From positions 135,400 through 199,399 of the forward strand of contig DATAKL010000034.1 of NCBI GenBank assembly GCA_036261625.1: a DNA stretch of 64,000 nucleotides, in the 5' to 3' direction. Each line of letters begins with the position of its first letter. The first letter of the stretch is position 1. Both the position numbers and the translations under genes were made by a program. Positions 17,621-27,017 of the stretch are shown here, in pieces. The stretch is from JAAXKN01 sp036261625 (GTDB lineage Bacteria; Bacteroidota; Ignavibacteria; Ignavibacteriales; SURF-24). The notes beneath the pieces were generated by a model that searched no databases, had not been told where the DNA came from, and saw only the letters and a list, made by a program, of their open reading frames with translations.

Positions 17621-20440
17621 ATGCATATCCCAAGATCCACCTACCGTCTGCAGATGAATAAAACTTTTACATTTGGTGATGCCGGGAACATTGTCCGCTA
17701 CCTCTCAGAGCTTGGAGTCTCCGACATCTATTCATCTCCAATTATGAAGGCTGCAAAGGGCAGTATGCACGGCTATGACGTCGTGGACCCGAACCAGTTT
17801 AATCCTGAACTTGGAACAGAGGAGGATTTTGACAAACTGGTTGAAGAGTATAAAAAGCATAAAATGGGATGGCTGCAGGACGTTGTACCGAACCATATGT
17901 CGTATTCCTCTGAAAACCAGATGATTGTCGACCTTCTGGAGAACGGACCCAACTCGCGCTTCTTTAACTTTTTTGACATCGAATGGAACCATCCGCATGC
18001 CAGTGCAAGACAGAGGCTATTGGCTCCCTTCCTGGGAAAATATTTCCAGGAAGTGCTGGAGGAGGGGGAACTTCAGTTAAAGTATGATGCCGAGGGCTTC
18101 AGCATCTATTACTACGACAACCGTTTCCCTCTTAAGATGGAATCATACTCCGACATAATTTCTTTCAGAATGTCAAGTCTGCAGAACCGCCTGGGGAAAA
18201 ATGACCCCGATGTAATAAAATTCCTGGCAATCCTTTATATACTGAGATCCCTTCCTTCTTCAGATGAAATGGATGAACGCTATTCGCAGATAAAGTTCGT
18301 TAAGGGAATGCTCTATGAACTTTACTCGGGCAACGGGGTGATAAGAGAGTTTATTGATGAAAACATGAGGATTTACAACGGAAGAAAGGGAGTCCCGGAG
18401 AGTTTCAACCTGATGGAAAAACTCTTAAGCGAGCAGTACTTCCGCTTTGCATACTGGAAAGTGGCCAACGAAGAGATTAACTACAGGAGATTTTTTAACA
18501 TTAGCAGCCTTATATCTCTTAAAATGGAAAATGAGGAGGTGTTCAACCGCGTGCACACCCTGGTCTTAAAGCTAATAGACGAGGGAAAAATTGACGGCAT
18601 CAGAATTGACCACGTCGACGGACTCTACGATCCCACCTCATATCTCAAACGACTGAGGGGCAGGCTTCAGGATAATTATCTTGTGGTGGAGAAGATACTG
18701 GAACTCGATGAGGAACTTCCCACCGAGTGGCCCATTGAGGGTACAACGGGCTATAAGTTTGTAAATTATGTGAACGGCATTTTTGTCAGGAAAGATAACG
18801 AGAAAACATTTACTGACATATACCACAGGTTCTCCGGCTTTACCACTCATTACGAAAGGGTTGTTGCCGAGAAAAAAAGGCTCATCATTCAGACCCGCAT
18901 GGCAGGCGAGGTGGAGCGCCTGGCATTCCTGGTCGAGGCTGTCTCGAGCATAGACCGTTACGGCATAGACATTACGATGCACGGCCTGAAAAGGGCACTT
19001 GAGGAGATACTGACTTACTTTCCGATATACAGGACTTACATCAATGCGGAGAACTATAGCGAACGGGATAAGAAATACCTCGAAAACCTGTTTAAGAGGC
19101 TCTCAAGAATAAACCCCCGTCTTACACACGAGTTCAATTACATTTGCAACCTCCTCATGCTGAGCTTCCGCGAGCATTTTACAGAAGAGCAGAAAAAAGT
19201 AGCGCTGGATTTTGTAATGAAGTTCCAGCAGCTTACGGGTCCACTGATGGCAAAGGGCTTTGAAGATACGGCACTTTATGTCTATAACCGGTTAATATCC
19301 TTAAACGAGGTTGGGGGAAATCCGGGGCGTTTTGGAATTTCAAGCGGTGAATTCCATAACTACTGCAGGAGAAGAGCTGGCTTCCGGCCTTATTCAATGA
19401 ATGCAACTGCAACTCACGACACCAAGCGCGGGGAGGATGTAAGGGCAAGGATAAACGTGCTTTCGGAAATACCCGATGAATGGGAGGAAAAAATTAACAG
19501 ATGGACGAGGCTGAACACTCCGCAAAAGGGCACTCTGAACTCAGAAGTAATACCCGACAAAAACGACGAGTATTTCCTTTATCAGACTCTTGTGGGCTCA
19601 TATCCTTTCGGGCAGGCGGATGTTCCTACCTACATTGCACGAATAAAGGAATACATTGTAAAAGCGATCCGCGAGGCAAAGGTTCACACGGCCTGGATAA
19701 AGCCCGACGAAGAATATGAACAGGCTTACTCTGACTTTGTGGAAAGAATCCTCACGCCCGCAGAAGGCAATCACTTCCTGATAGATTTTTTGCAGTTCGA
19801 AAAAAAAGTTGCCTTCTACGGGATGTTTAATTCACTCAGTCAGACACTCATAAAGTTTACCTCTACCGGAGTGCCCGATACTTACCAGGGAACCGAACTC
19901 TGGGACCTTTCACTGGTTGATCCCGATAACCGGCGCCCGGTGGATTTCAGTCTGAGAAAGAAAATGCTCGAGGAGATAAAGAATAACCCGGAGCCTTTGA
20001 ACTCAGGATATATCAGGGAGATCCTTAGCTCAATGGAAGACGGAAGGATAAAGATGTACCTCATGCACCAGGCACTAAAGGCAAGAAATGAGAACAGGGA
20101 ACTTTTTCTGGACGGGGAGTACATTCCCCTAAGCTCCGGAGGCAGACTTGGAGAGAACATCATTGCGTTTGCAAGAAAGCATAAAGGCAGATGGGCTGTA
20201 ACGGTTCTTCCGCGCTTTCTGACGGAAGTTGTAAAGGAGGGGGAGCTTCCACTGGGAGACCTCTGGGGCGATACAATGATCGCTCTGCCCGAAAAGGTCA
20301 AGTCCTGGAGAAACGTTTTTACAGGAGAGGTCCTGAAAAATACGGGGAAATCCCGCCGCGGGGAGGAAGGCAGCCCTGCCATGGCAAAAGATATTTTCAC
20401 TCATTTCCCGGCTGCACTGCTTGCAGGAGAAAATACTTAA
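17621..20440 (+). CDS. treY: Malto-oligosyltrehalose synthase (TreY)
   Basis: A 939-aa GH13 enzyme that converts the reducing-end alpha-1,4 bond of maltodextrin into the alpha,alpha-1,1 bond of trehalose. It begins with IPRSTYRLQMNKTFTFGDA, typical of TreY, followed by GSMHGYDVVDPNQFNPELGT, VVPNHMSY, the nucleophile D330 in GIRIDHVDGLYDP, acid/base E357 in LVVEKIL, and ATHDTKRGEDVRAR with the third carboxylate. Length is normal for the family. It works with TreZ at 13158. No strong ribosome site is seen before the ATG. Separation from the GH57 gene by 186 bases with a hairpin suggests partial uncoupling. Confidence 0.95.
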   Translation: MHIPRSTYRLQMNKTFTFGDAGNIVRYLSELGVSDIYSSPIMKAAKGSMHGYDVVDPNQFNPELGTEEDFDKLVEEYKKHKMGWLQDVVPNHMSYSSENQMIVDLLENGPNSRFFNFFDIEWNHPHASARQRLLAPFLGKYFQEVLEEGELQLKYDAEGFSIYYYDNRFPLKMESYSDIISFRMSSLQNRLGKNDPDVIKFLAILYILRSLPSSDEMDERYSQIKFVKGMLYELYSGNGVIREFIDENMRIYNGRKGVPESFNLMEKLLSEQYFRFAYWKVANEEINYRRFFNISSLISLKMENEEVFNRVHTLVLKLIDEGKIDGIRIDHVDGLYDPTSYLKRLRGRLQDNYLVVEKILELDEELPTEWPIEGTTGYKFVNYVNGIFVRKDNEKTFTDIYHRFSGFTTHYERVVAEKKRLIIQTRMAGEVERLAFLVEAVSSIDRYGIDITMHGLKRALEEILTYFPIYRTYINAENYSERDKKYLENLFKRLSRINPRLTHEFNYICNLLMLSFREHFTEEQKKVALDFVMKFQQLTGPLMAKGFEDTALYVYNRLISLNEVGGNPGRFGISSGEFHNYCRRRAGFRPYSMNATATHDTKRGEDVRARINVLSEIPDEWEEKINRWTRLNTPQKGTLNSEVIPDKNDEYFLYQTLVGSYPFGQADVPTYIARIKEYIVKAIREAKVHTAWIKPDEEYEQAYSDFVERILTPAEGNHFLIDFLQFEKKVAFYGMFNSLSQTLIKFTSTGVPDTYQGTELWDLSLVDPDNRRPVDFSLRKKMLEEIKNNPEPLNSGYIREILSSMEDGRIKMYLMHQALKARNENRELFLDGEYIPLSSGGRLGENIIAFARKHKGRWAVTVLPRFLTEVVKEGELPLGDLWGDTMIALPEKVKSWRNVFTGEVLKNTGKSRRGEEGSPAMAKDIFTHFPAALLAGENT

Positions 20441-20576
20441 TTTTATTTTTCTTTTTCCGATAATAAAGCGGAATGTTATATTTCGGAAGATAATTTCTCC
20501 GTTAAAAGCGGATTTATCCGGAAAAAGAAGAAAAGTTAAGAAATTGCAGCCATTTAACTACTTTTACTGAGGTGGA

Positions 20577-21425
20577 ATGTACTGGGAATACTTTAACCTG
20601 AAAGTTAATCCTTTCGGTATTACGCCGGATCCAAAGTTTTTATATTTAAGCACACCTCATGCTTCAGCCATAGAATGGATGAAAATGGCAATAGAGCAGC
20701 ATGAGTTCGGAATGATTACGGGGGAAGTCGGTTCAGGCAAGACTGTACTGTCGCGTTACCTGGTCGACAGCCTGGGTGAGGATAAGTTCAGGGTCGCCTG
20801 GATTATAAACCCTGTAATGTCGCCCACGCAGCTTTTGCGCGAAGTCTATTCACAGCTCTTTGATGAAAAAGCCCCCCATTCGAAATCCCTTCTTGTAAAG
20901 GGTCTTCAGGAGGGGCTGGTAAACCTTTATCTTGAGAATAAGTACCCTGTTGTAATAATTGATGAGGCGCAGGTAATTCCGGGGACAAAGATTTTTGAAG
21001 AGCTGAGGCTCCTGAGCAATTACCAGACCGACGAGCAGAACCTGATCTCCATAATTCTCATGGGGCAGCAGGAACTCCTTAAGAAACTCAAAAAGAAAAC
21101 ACACAGGGCATTTCTTCAGAGAGTGAGGTTTACACTTACCTTAAATCCGCTTACTGCAGATGAGGTGGAGGAGTACATAAAGCACCGCCTCAAGGTTGCA
21201 GGCATGGAATCGGGAACTGTTTTTACTCCGGAGGCCATAGTGAGGATTCACGGGATTACAGGGGGATACCCCAGGCCGGTAAACCACCTGGCGGCTTTTT
21301 CAATGATGGAAGCAATGACACATGAGAAAAGCAGAGTGGACTTTATGGACGTGGAGGCTGCAGCCAGATCGATACTCTATTTTGAAGACAAAATTGCCGA
21401 AACTGAGACGCAGGAAGTCGGATAA
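20577..21425 (+). CDS. ExeA-like AAA ATPase
   Basis: A 282-aa ATPase beginning with the family signature MYWEYFNLKVNPFGITPDPK. Walker A is GEVGSGKT (K55) and Walker B VVIIDEAQ (D129, E130). A sensor segment SIILMGQQEL and a C-terminal winged-helix-like lid with HGITGGYPRPVNHLA follow. Homologues (ExeA, MshM) power assembly of secretion or pilus machinery in the cell envelope, but the fused peptidoglycan-binding domain of ExeA is absent here. The start follows GAGGTGG. It is 31 bases before a CheW-domain gene, so the pair may act together in motility or surface assembly, which is inference. Confidence 0.85.
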   Translation: MYWEYFNLKVNPFGITPDPKFLYLSTPHASAIEWMKMAIEQHEFGMITGEVGSGKTVLSRYLVDSLGEDKFRVAWIINPVMSPTQLLREVYSQLFDEKAPHSKSLLVKGLQEGLVNLYLENKYPVVIIDEAQVIPGTKIFEELRLLSNYQTDEQNLISIILMGQQELLKKLKKKTHRAFLQRVRFTLTLNPLTADEVEEYIKHRLKVAGMESGTVFTPEAIVRIHGITGGYPRPVNHLAAFSMMEAMTHEKSRVDFMDVEAAARSILYFEDKIAETETQEVG

Positions 21426-21456
21426 TCATCTTTAACCAAGCAGGAATTTTTAACAT

Positions 21457-22632
21457 ATGATTAATATTCTTAAACTCAGAAAACTCGAACAAGAAAAAAA
21501 ACAGCAGGAGAAGGCGGACTCACTGGAGGAGAAGACTTTGGAAGAGAAGTCTTTGGAAGAGAAGTCTTTGGAAGAAAATCCTGAAAAGCAGATAATTGAG
21601 AATATTGATGAAAAGATAATTGAAGAAATTGCCTTTGAGATAAACAATGCTCCGGATTCTCCGGAGGAGGAGCTAAGAAGCCCTTCGGAAGAGTTTCTTA
21701 AAGTACCCCATGAAATTGAAGAAGTAGACGCATCTGTAGAAATTCAGCAGTTTATGAGTCCTGTTGAAGAGGATGACATTCCCGATGCAGCCGACCCCTG
21801 GATTACTACTGAAGTTAAGGATGAAAGCCCAAAGGCAGTGCTTGATGAGGTAGATCCGGCAGAAGCATTCAGGCAGGCTTTAATTGCAGAGGTTTTAAGG
21901 GATGAAACTATGGCAACCCGTGCTCAGGTGGAAGAAGAAGAAAGGATGATGAATGTAAAGCCTGAAGCTCCAAAAGCTCCGGCTGTGGAAAATAAAGCTG
22001 TACCGGAAAATAAAGCCGTGCCGGAAAATAAAGCTGTGCCGGAAAATAAAGCCGTGCCGGCGCCCCTTCAGGAGGCTAAGAAAACTGAAGTTCCAAAGCC
22101 TCAAGAAGTAAAATCTCAGGAAGTAAAACCTCAGGAAATGAAGACCCAGGAAGTAAAGGCGCATGAAGCCATCGTGCAGCTTGTAGGTTTTAACCTGGGC
22201 AAAGAGTGCTATGGTGTTGACATAAAAAGGATAAAAGAAATTAACCGAATGACTGAGATTACAAGAGTTCCCCGCGCCCCTGAATTTATTGAAGGGGTTA
22301 TCAACCTGAGGGGTTCTGTAATACCGGTTATCAACCTGCGGAAAAAAGTAAAGATGCCCCCGCGTGAATATGACAAGGATACGAGAATTATAATCGTGGA
22401 GCTCTCCGGCAAGACGATAGGATTTATTGTAGATGCAGTAAAAGAGGTCTTAAGGTTTCCTGAAACTCTGCTCGTTCCGCCTCCGATGCTTGCCGTGGGT
22501 AAAAACGCCGATTACATAACCTCAGTAGCCAGGGTTGAAGATGAGCTTATAATACTGCTTGATCCGGATAAAGTCCTTTCGCGTGAAGAGGCTCAGAAGC
22601 TCGGGGAGCAGGAAGGGAAGAGTAAGAAGTAA
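21457..22632 (+). CDS. CheW-domain protein with long acidic, repeat-rich N-terminal extension
   Basis: A 391-aa protein. Residues 239-391 form a complete CheW domain: QLVGFNLGKECYGVDI, INRMTEITRVPRAPEFIEGV, INLRGSVIPVINLRKK and GFIVDAVKEVLRFP. CheW normally bridges chemoreceptors and CheA. Residues 1-238 are Glu/Lys/Pro-rich and probably disordered, with three repeat types: LEEKS pentapeptides (about 26-42), ENKAVP hexapeptides (about 178-201) and QEVK/QEMK units (about 211-236). Ordinary CheW is about 150-170 aa, so the extension is unusual. No cheA or receptor gene is in the window; the only partner nearby is the ExeA-like ATPase upstream. Expression ends at the strong hairpin at 22675. Confidence 0.85.
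   Translation: MINILKLRKLEQEKKQQEKADSLEEKTLEEKSLEEKSLEENPEKQIIENIDEKIIEEIAFEINNAPDSPEEELRSPSEEFLKVPHEIEEVDASVEIQQFMSPVEEDDIPDAADPWITTEVKDESPKAVLDEVDPAEAFRQALIAEVLRDETMATRAQVEEEERMMNVKPEAPKAPAVENKAVPENKAVPENKAVPENKAVPAPLQEAKKTEVPKPQEVKSQEVKPQEMKTQEVKAHEAIVQLVGFNLGKECYGVDIKRIKEINRMTEITRVPRAPEFIEGVINLRGSVIPVINLRKKVKMPPREYDKDTRIIIVELSGKTIGFIVDAVKEVLRFPETLLVPPPMLAVGKNADYITSVARVEDELIILLDPDKVLSREEAQKLGEQEGKSKK
21538..21567 (+). repeat. 15-bp tandem repeat coding LEEKS
   Basis: TTGGAAGAGAAGTCT is perfectly duplicated (21538-21552, 21553-21567), with diverged copies on both sides. It is in frame and lies in the disordered part of the CheW-domain protein. Confidence 0.85.
21988..22059 (+). repeat. 18-bp tandem repeat, four copies, coding ENKAVP
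   Basis: Four 18-bp units (21988-22005, 22006-22023, 22024-22041, 22042-22059) differ only at silent third positions. Alternation of GCT and GCC suggests recent duplication of pairs. In frame in the linker of the CheW-domain protein. Confidence 0.9.
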
Positions 22633-22634
22633 GC

Positions 22635-22662
22635 AGAAATTAGTAAGTAGAAATTAGTAAGT
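22635..22662 (+). repeat. 14-bp tandem duplication after the CheW-domain gene
   Basis: AGAAATTAGTAAGT is perfectly duplicated (22635-22648, 22649-22662) directly after the stop codon, before the terminator hairpin. The end of the coding region (AGTAAGAAGTAAGC) is similar, so the array may have grown from the gene end. Confidence 0.85.
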
Positions 22663-22674
22663 AGAAAAAGTTAT

Positions 22675-22714
22675 AAAGCCGGGATGCCGATATGAGGCAT
22701 CCCGGCTTTTTTAG
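22675..22714. terminator. Strong bidirectional terminator between converging genes
   Basis: A 14-bp stem AAAGCCGGGATGCC (22675-22688) pairs perfectly with GGCATCCCGGCTTT (22696-22709) around a 7-base loop, followed by T6. On the minus strand an A/T-rich run also follows. It separates the CheW-domain gene (plus) from the PorV-like gene (minus). Confidence 0.93.
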
Positions 22715-22718
22715 TTTA

Positions 22719-23759
22719 TTAGAAAGCTAATCCGACAGAGAAGACATGGTTGGCATCGAAGCTGGATTTCACCTGTCTGTAAGCATAATCCACTCTGATG
22801 TCAGTGCCTCCCCCGATGTCATAGTTCAAGCCTGCACCTGCAGTAAATCCCCAGATATTGCCGGTTTCCTGGCTCTTGGGTGTATATGCGTAGCCTCCTC
22901 TGATAGAAAGCAGGTTATTGAACGTATATTCTGCTCCTGCCTTATAGACGTCGCCGGAGAAGTTGTTGTTCTGGAATGTGGTTGCAACTAGCAGCGAGTT
23001 CTGGGCGTCCAGAACGGGCCTGTAAGCGAGTCCGAATTCGAGCTGTGAAGGGAGTTCGAAGCCGGCAGCTTCAATCTTATAAAGCTGTGCAGGCCGTTCG
23101 AAAGATGACGCCGTAGCCTGTGTATAGAGCCCCGGGCCGCTGAATGTCATCTGCGGGCCCAGGTTTTTAATTGCAACGCCAAGGCTAAGTCCGGTAAGGT
23201 CGCCCAGGTTTTCATACATAATGCCCACGTTAAAGGCAAAGCCTGTGGAGGAAACCTGTGCGATAGTTTCCATGATCATGTTGCCAGTAATACCCACAGA
23301 AACGCGGTCGCTTAAGGCTCTTGCGTAGGAGAGGCCAATGGTAAGGAATTGCGGGCTGAAGCTCTCTCCCGTGCCGTCGGGGTTCTGCGTAGTGGTTACA
23401 TTTATGTCGCCGAAAGAAAGAGATTTAATGCTGAATGCCAGAGCGCCGAAGCCTGAAATATTGGCCTCAACTGCGCCGTATGTAACTCCCATATCGGCAA
23501 TGTACTTCATATAAGAGAAAGTGGCCTCGGCCGTCTTATCTGTCTTTGCAATTCCGGCAGGGTTCCAGTAGAGAGCCTCAATGCCGGTTGTGGTGGAAGT
23601 ATTGGCGCCTGAAAGGCCAATTCCCCTGACGCCCACAGGAATAAGGAGTTCACTGGCACCGCCGGTACCGTTACGTTTGCCTCCGCCTGCATGGATTATC
23701 TCAGCCGTGGCAAGCAGCAGGAGTAACATCAGGCATATGTGTTTGGTATATCTTTTCAT
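22719..23759 (-). CDS. PorV/PorQ family outer-membrane beta-barrel protein
   Basis: A 346-aa protein with a signal peptide (basic start, about 15 hydrophobic residues, cleavage near IHAGG). The mature part begins with the family motif ASELLIPVGVRGIGLSGAN and TTGIEALYWNPAGIAK, typical of PorV/PorQ (UPF0164) proteins of the FadL superfamily. Alternating strands end in the barrel-closing VFSVGLAF with a terminal aromatic residue. PorV proteins act at the T9SS outer-membrane exit, releasing or attaching cargo. It follows a surface protein gene with a T9SS-type C-terminus by 19 bases, so this copy probably serves that cargo. It need not be the canonical PorV. Confidence 0.85.
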   Translation of the reverse strand: MKRYTKHICLMLLLLLATAEIIHAGGGKRNGTGGASELLIPVGVRGIGLSGANTSTTTGIEALYWNPAGIAKTDKTAEATFSYMKYIADMGVTYGAVEANISGFGALAFSIKSLSFGDINVTTTQNPDGTGESFSPQFLTIGLSYARALSDRVSVGITGNMIMETIAQVSSTGFAFNVGIMYENLGDLTGLSLGVAIKNLGPQMTFSGPGLYTQATASSFERPAQLYKIEAAGFELPSQLEFGLAYRPVLDAQNSLLVATTFQNNNFSGDVYKAGAEYTFNNLLSIRGGYAYTPKSQETGNIWGFTAGAGLNYDIGGGTDIRVDYAYRQVKSSFDANHVFSVGLAF

Positions 23760-23778
23760 ATTATCTCCTCAATTTTAA

Positions 23779-26700
23779 TTAGAATCTATCCAGCACTTGC
23801 TGCTCTTGAATTACTGCTATTTTGAGTATCTTGGAACCGAGTCCCGGCATTTCAATTAAAGCCAGATAAATGCCGCTGGCAACAGGAAGTCCCGCTTCAT
23901 TTGCCAGGTCCCAGCGTTCGAACTGGCTGGTTGCTCCGGTTCTTGAAATTGTCTTAATGAGCGTACCGGCAACGTTGTAGATACGGATTGTAGCATTTTG
24001 GGGCAGATGGTTAAATGTAACGAAACGCTGGTATTTGTTTAACTCCTGCGGATTTACGCCATAGTATGGGTTCGGGAATACATTAATACTCTGGACATCC
24101 TGTTTTGCAAGCGCCATGTCGCCCGAAGTAACCGTTGGAGCAGTAAATGTAAAGACATCGTTTGCCTGAATTACCTTGTTTGCGATGATAAGGAACTGGT
24201 CACCCGCTTCGAAGGCAACATTGCCTCGTCTGTTAGGAGTTCCCATCCAGAGCATAGGCACCGTGTTGTCGAGTATATCTTTAGTCAGCGCAGTATCGGG
24301 TGTTTCTGTATAAGGTGTGCCGAAAATAAAGAACCACTCTCTCGGTCCATCTGTTGCGGTGTTGTCAAGTGTGCCGTCAGAAGGCCAGTATTTACCGTCG
24401 ACAAGTCCCTTTTCAGTATTATTCTCCAGGTAGCCCACGGCTAGTCTCTGTCCGGTTTCATTATTGAAAGCGGCAAAAGGGACGCTCTTTGTAAAGTCCT
24501 GGTAAGCATAGCCTGCAGTCGGGTTTTTAATAAAAGGCGCGAATTCGGGTTTTGCCGCGGGACTTGAGGCTCCTCTTAAGTAGCGGTATCCGAAAGAGGC
24601 GTTCGAGTCGGCAGGATTAAGAATATTGCCCAGTGTATCTGTAGTTGCGAGTTTAATAAGCGTATGCGGCAGAGCGGTAACAGGGATGGTCGATCCGCTG
24701 AACCAGTTGTTTGCGGCATTGCCCATTGCGCCGTTAAAGCCCTCGAGGCCGAATCCGTCAGCATTGGACCAGGTCCACTTGCGGCTTCCGGATGGTATCT
24801 GATAGTCCTTCATTCCAGGAGGCGGGCCGGTAACCACGAGCTGAATGCCGTCAAAATTAAAGTAATCGCTGCCTCCATTCAAGTTGGTCTGGTTGCTTTC
24901 GATAACTTTTCCTGTTGTGGAATCAGTTACGCTCCATACGGTCATCGTATCACCCGGAGTCTGGAATGTGACTCTGTAAGTATGTCCTGTAAGCTTGCTC
25001 GGGTCTATAATAATCGGGTAAATTCCGGCATCCGAGACGCCCGAGACGTGGTTAATGGCTTTAACCGTGTCGCCGTAAGCCACAGGATAGCGCACGCCGG
25101 GGTTGTTTGACTGAGGCACGACTGTAATTATGGCCAAAGGATTTTCAAGGACATTCGGGATTTCATTAGGATCAGGATTAAATGAATAACTGGTAACGGC
25201 AAAATAATAGCGTGAGCCGTTGTTGAGAGGAAGGTTGTTAATATAATCCTTTGTGATTTTTATAGAGCGTTGAATGCCTGAATTTGTTCCGAACTGGATC
25301 GGGACCAGTTCAGGTTTTCCTGTTCTGGGGTCAAAGACATAGCCGTAGATTACTCCCACAGTGTCTTTTATGTCAAATGTGGCTATCAGCTTTGCGTTTT
25401 CGAATGTGGCTGAAGCCGAAGGGAGCTGATAAACGTTATAGCCCTGGAATTTGAACCCCTTTGTGTTGTAGCTTTCAGTAGCCTGTGCCGTAGAGGGATT
25501 ACCCCAGGAGAGGAGGACTTCACGGTCAAGCGGTGTAGCGACTACACTTGGAGCCGGGGCGCCTGTAGGGATCTTAAAGAATGAGTTATAGGCGTCCTGT
25601 GCTTTTATATCGTAACTCTTTAAGAGTTTAACCGACTGCAGGTTGTCGCTTCCCTCTGCAGCCATTTCGGCAACAACGATTTCCTGAGTGTCGCCAACAG
25701 CCATTGTAAATGGCCCAGAGGCAAGGCCCAATCTTCTGTCATCGGGGCCAATAATCTGACCGTCGATCCAGCCGGTACCGGTAACCGGGTCGCCGGGGAG
25801 TGCGAATGTAGTAGGAACGCCCTGCGGGGTTTTGAAAATTTCACCGGTTTTGCCCACGCGCCCCTGCATAAAGTTGTAGAACTGCTGTGTACCTTCATAG
25901 GAGCCCAATGTAGGGTCGGTGACATTCAGGTTGCCGCGTGCAAAGTAGTAGAATGCAGTCATAGGCAGATTTTTCTTTCCTTTAATGACCCTTCCGCCTG
26001 TAATTGCCGAATCGGAAGCAGTGCCTGCTACGACAGGCCCCTGGAAAAAGTCGAATCCTACGGCCGGCGGAGGCATTGCCCCATAGGTTGCATCAGTTGG
26101 GGTCGCATTATAGGCATAGCCCAGGCTGAGGATCGTATCGCAGCCGGCATAGTCATCGGTGGCGTTACCCACGTCAGGGTCGCTCCACATGGAGACATAC
26201 ATATCCTTAAAGTCGGTTGTGCTTTTGTTTATGATGACATATTTTCTGAAGAACATATTGCTCAGCGGTCCCGCCTGAGAATAAGCCCACATGGTAGCCT
26301 GCATTTCAATACCCATAGGCTGCGAGCCGTAGAGGTTTGTAGTCAGGCTGGAGTTCAAATCGTTAGCCACATACCAAATTGTCTGGCTTGCCCCGGGGAA
26401 TCCAGGGATATCGGAGGCAGGCTCGTAGGTGCCGTTGTTATTTAAGTCTTCGAAGGGGGCGCCGTCAGTTGCAGGCCATTCGTTCCAGTCTTTTTCATAC
26501 TGTGCGCGCACCTCATCCTCAGACATATTCTCTTCCTTTGCTTCTGTAGTAAGGCTGGCCGTTTTATAGTCGGGCCTGACCCTGTAGATCCTGTTTTTAT
26601 CCAGGTCCGGGTTTTCGGCCTTTCCAGGGGAGAGAATTTTCCCGGGCTGAAGACCTGTTCTGTATGTGGAACCGCCTACGCGGATTTCGCCTCCGACACT

Positions 26701-26994
26701 AGCTCCCCAGATAAAGCCGGATTCAAATATGGCAGTTTTTCCGCTTCCTTTCGGATATGTAAAACCGGCATTTTGCGTGGGATCCAGGTCGGAGTCGCCG
26801 TTATTGTATATCCAGGTTGAGACGTTATTTATGTTCATCTTGGTCCTGTTCGGCAGCCCCAAAGTTTTGCTTAACTTCCGTTGATCCTTCTTATTCTTAC
26901 CTTCGGCCTGTAGGATCAGAGAAGGAAGGAGAAAAACAAAACATAAGAGCATAAGTAGTAGCATTTTATACATTTTGTTCATTTTTAACTCCAA
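23779..26994 (-). CDS. Large exported surface protein with T9SS-type C-terminal sorting domain
   Basis: A 1071-aa protein. The N-terminus has basic residues then a hydrophobic segment (about 9-29) ending near LILQAEG, a signal peptide; three Met codons (residues 1, 5, 8) are possible starts. The long middle has no domain I recognise, though VVATPLDREVLLSWGNP and the preceding context look like a fibronectin-III-like strand pattern around residues 490-640. The last about 90 residues, from INVFPNPYYG through IRIYNVAGTLIKTI to VASGIYLALIEM, form a FlgD-like/T9SS type A sorting fold. Gene order TonB receptor - this protein - PorV-like, with short gaps, suggests an operon for a secreted or surface-attached product. 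Function unknown. Confidence 0.75.
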   Translation of the reverse strand: MELKMNKMYKMLLLMLLCFVFLLPSLILQAEGKNKKDQRKLSKTLGLPNRTKMNINNVSTWIYNNGDSDLDPTQNAGFTYPKGSGKTAIFESGFIWGASVGGEIRVGGSTYRTGLQPGKILSPGKAENPDLDKNRIYRVRPDYKTASLTTEAKEENMSEDEVRAQYEKDWNEWPATDGAPFEDLNNNGTYEPASDIPGFPGASQTIWYVANDLNSSLTTNLYGSQPMGIEMQATMWAYSQAGPLSNMFFRKYVIINKSTTDFKDMYVSMWSDPDVGNATDDYAGCDTILSLGYAYNATPTDATYGAMPPPAVGFDFFQGPVVAGTASDSAITGGRVIKGKKNLPMTAFYYFARGNLNVTDPTLGSYEGTQQFYNFMQGRVGKTGEIFKTPQGVPTTFALPGDPVTGTGWIDGQIIGPDDRRLGLASGPFTMAVGDTQEIVVAEMAAEGSDNLQSVKLLKSYDIKAQDAYNSFFKIPTGAPAPSVVATPLDREVLLSWGNPSTAQATESYNTKGFKFQGYNVYQLPSASATFENAKLIATFDIKDTVGVIYGYVFDPRTGKPELVPIQFGTNSGIQRSIKITKDYINNLPLNNGSRYYFAVTSYSFNPDPNEIPNVLENPLAIITVVPQSNNPGVRYPVAYGDTVKAINHVSGVSDAGIYPIIIDPSKLTGHTYRVTFQTPGDTMTVWSVTDSTTGKVIESNQTNLNGGSDYFNFDGIQLVVTGPPPGMKDYQIPSGSRKWTWSNADGFGLEGFNGAMGNAANNWFSGSTIPVTALPHTLIKLATTDTLGNILNPADSNASFGYRYLRGASSPAAKPEFAPFIKNPTAGYAYQDFTKSVPFAAFNNETGQRLAVGYLENNTEKGLVDGKYWPSDGTLDNTATDGPREWFFIFGTPYTETPDTALTKDILDNTVPMLWMGTPNRRGNVAFEAGDQFLIIANKVIQANDVFTFTAPTVTSGDMALAKQDVQSINVFPNPYYGVNPQELNKYQRFVTFNHLPQNATIRIYNVAGTLIKTISRTGATSQFERWDLANEAGLPVASGIYLALIEMPGLGSKILKIAVIQEQQVLDRF

Positions 26995-27017
26995 GTATGT
27001 TTTAATCGGTCAACTAA

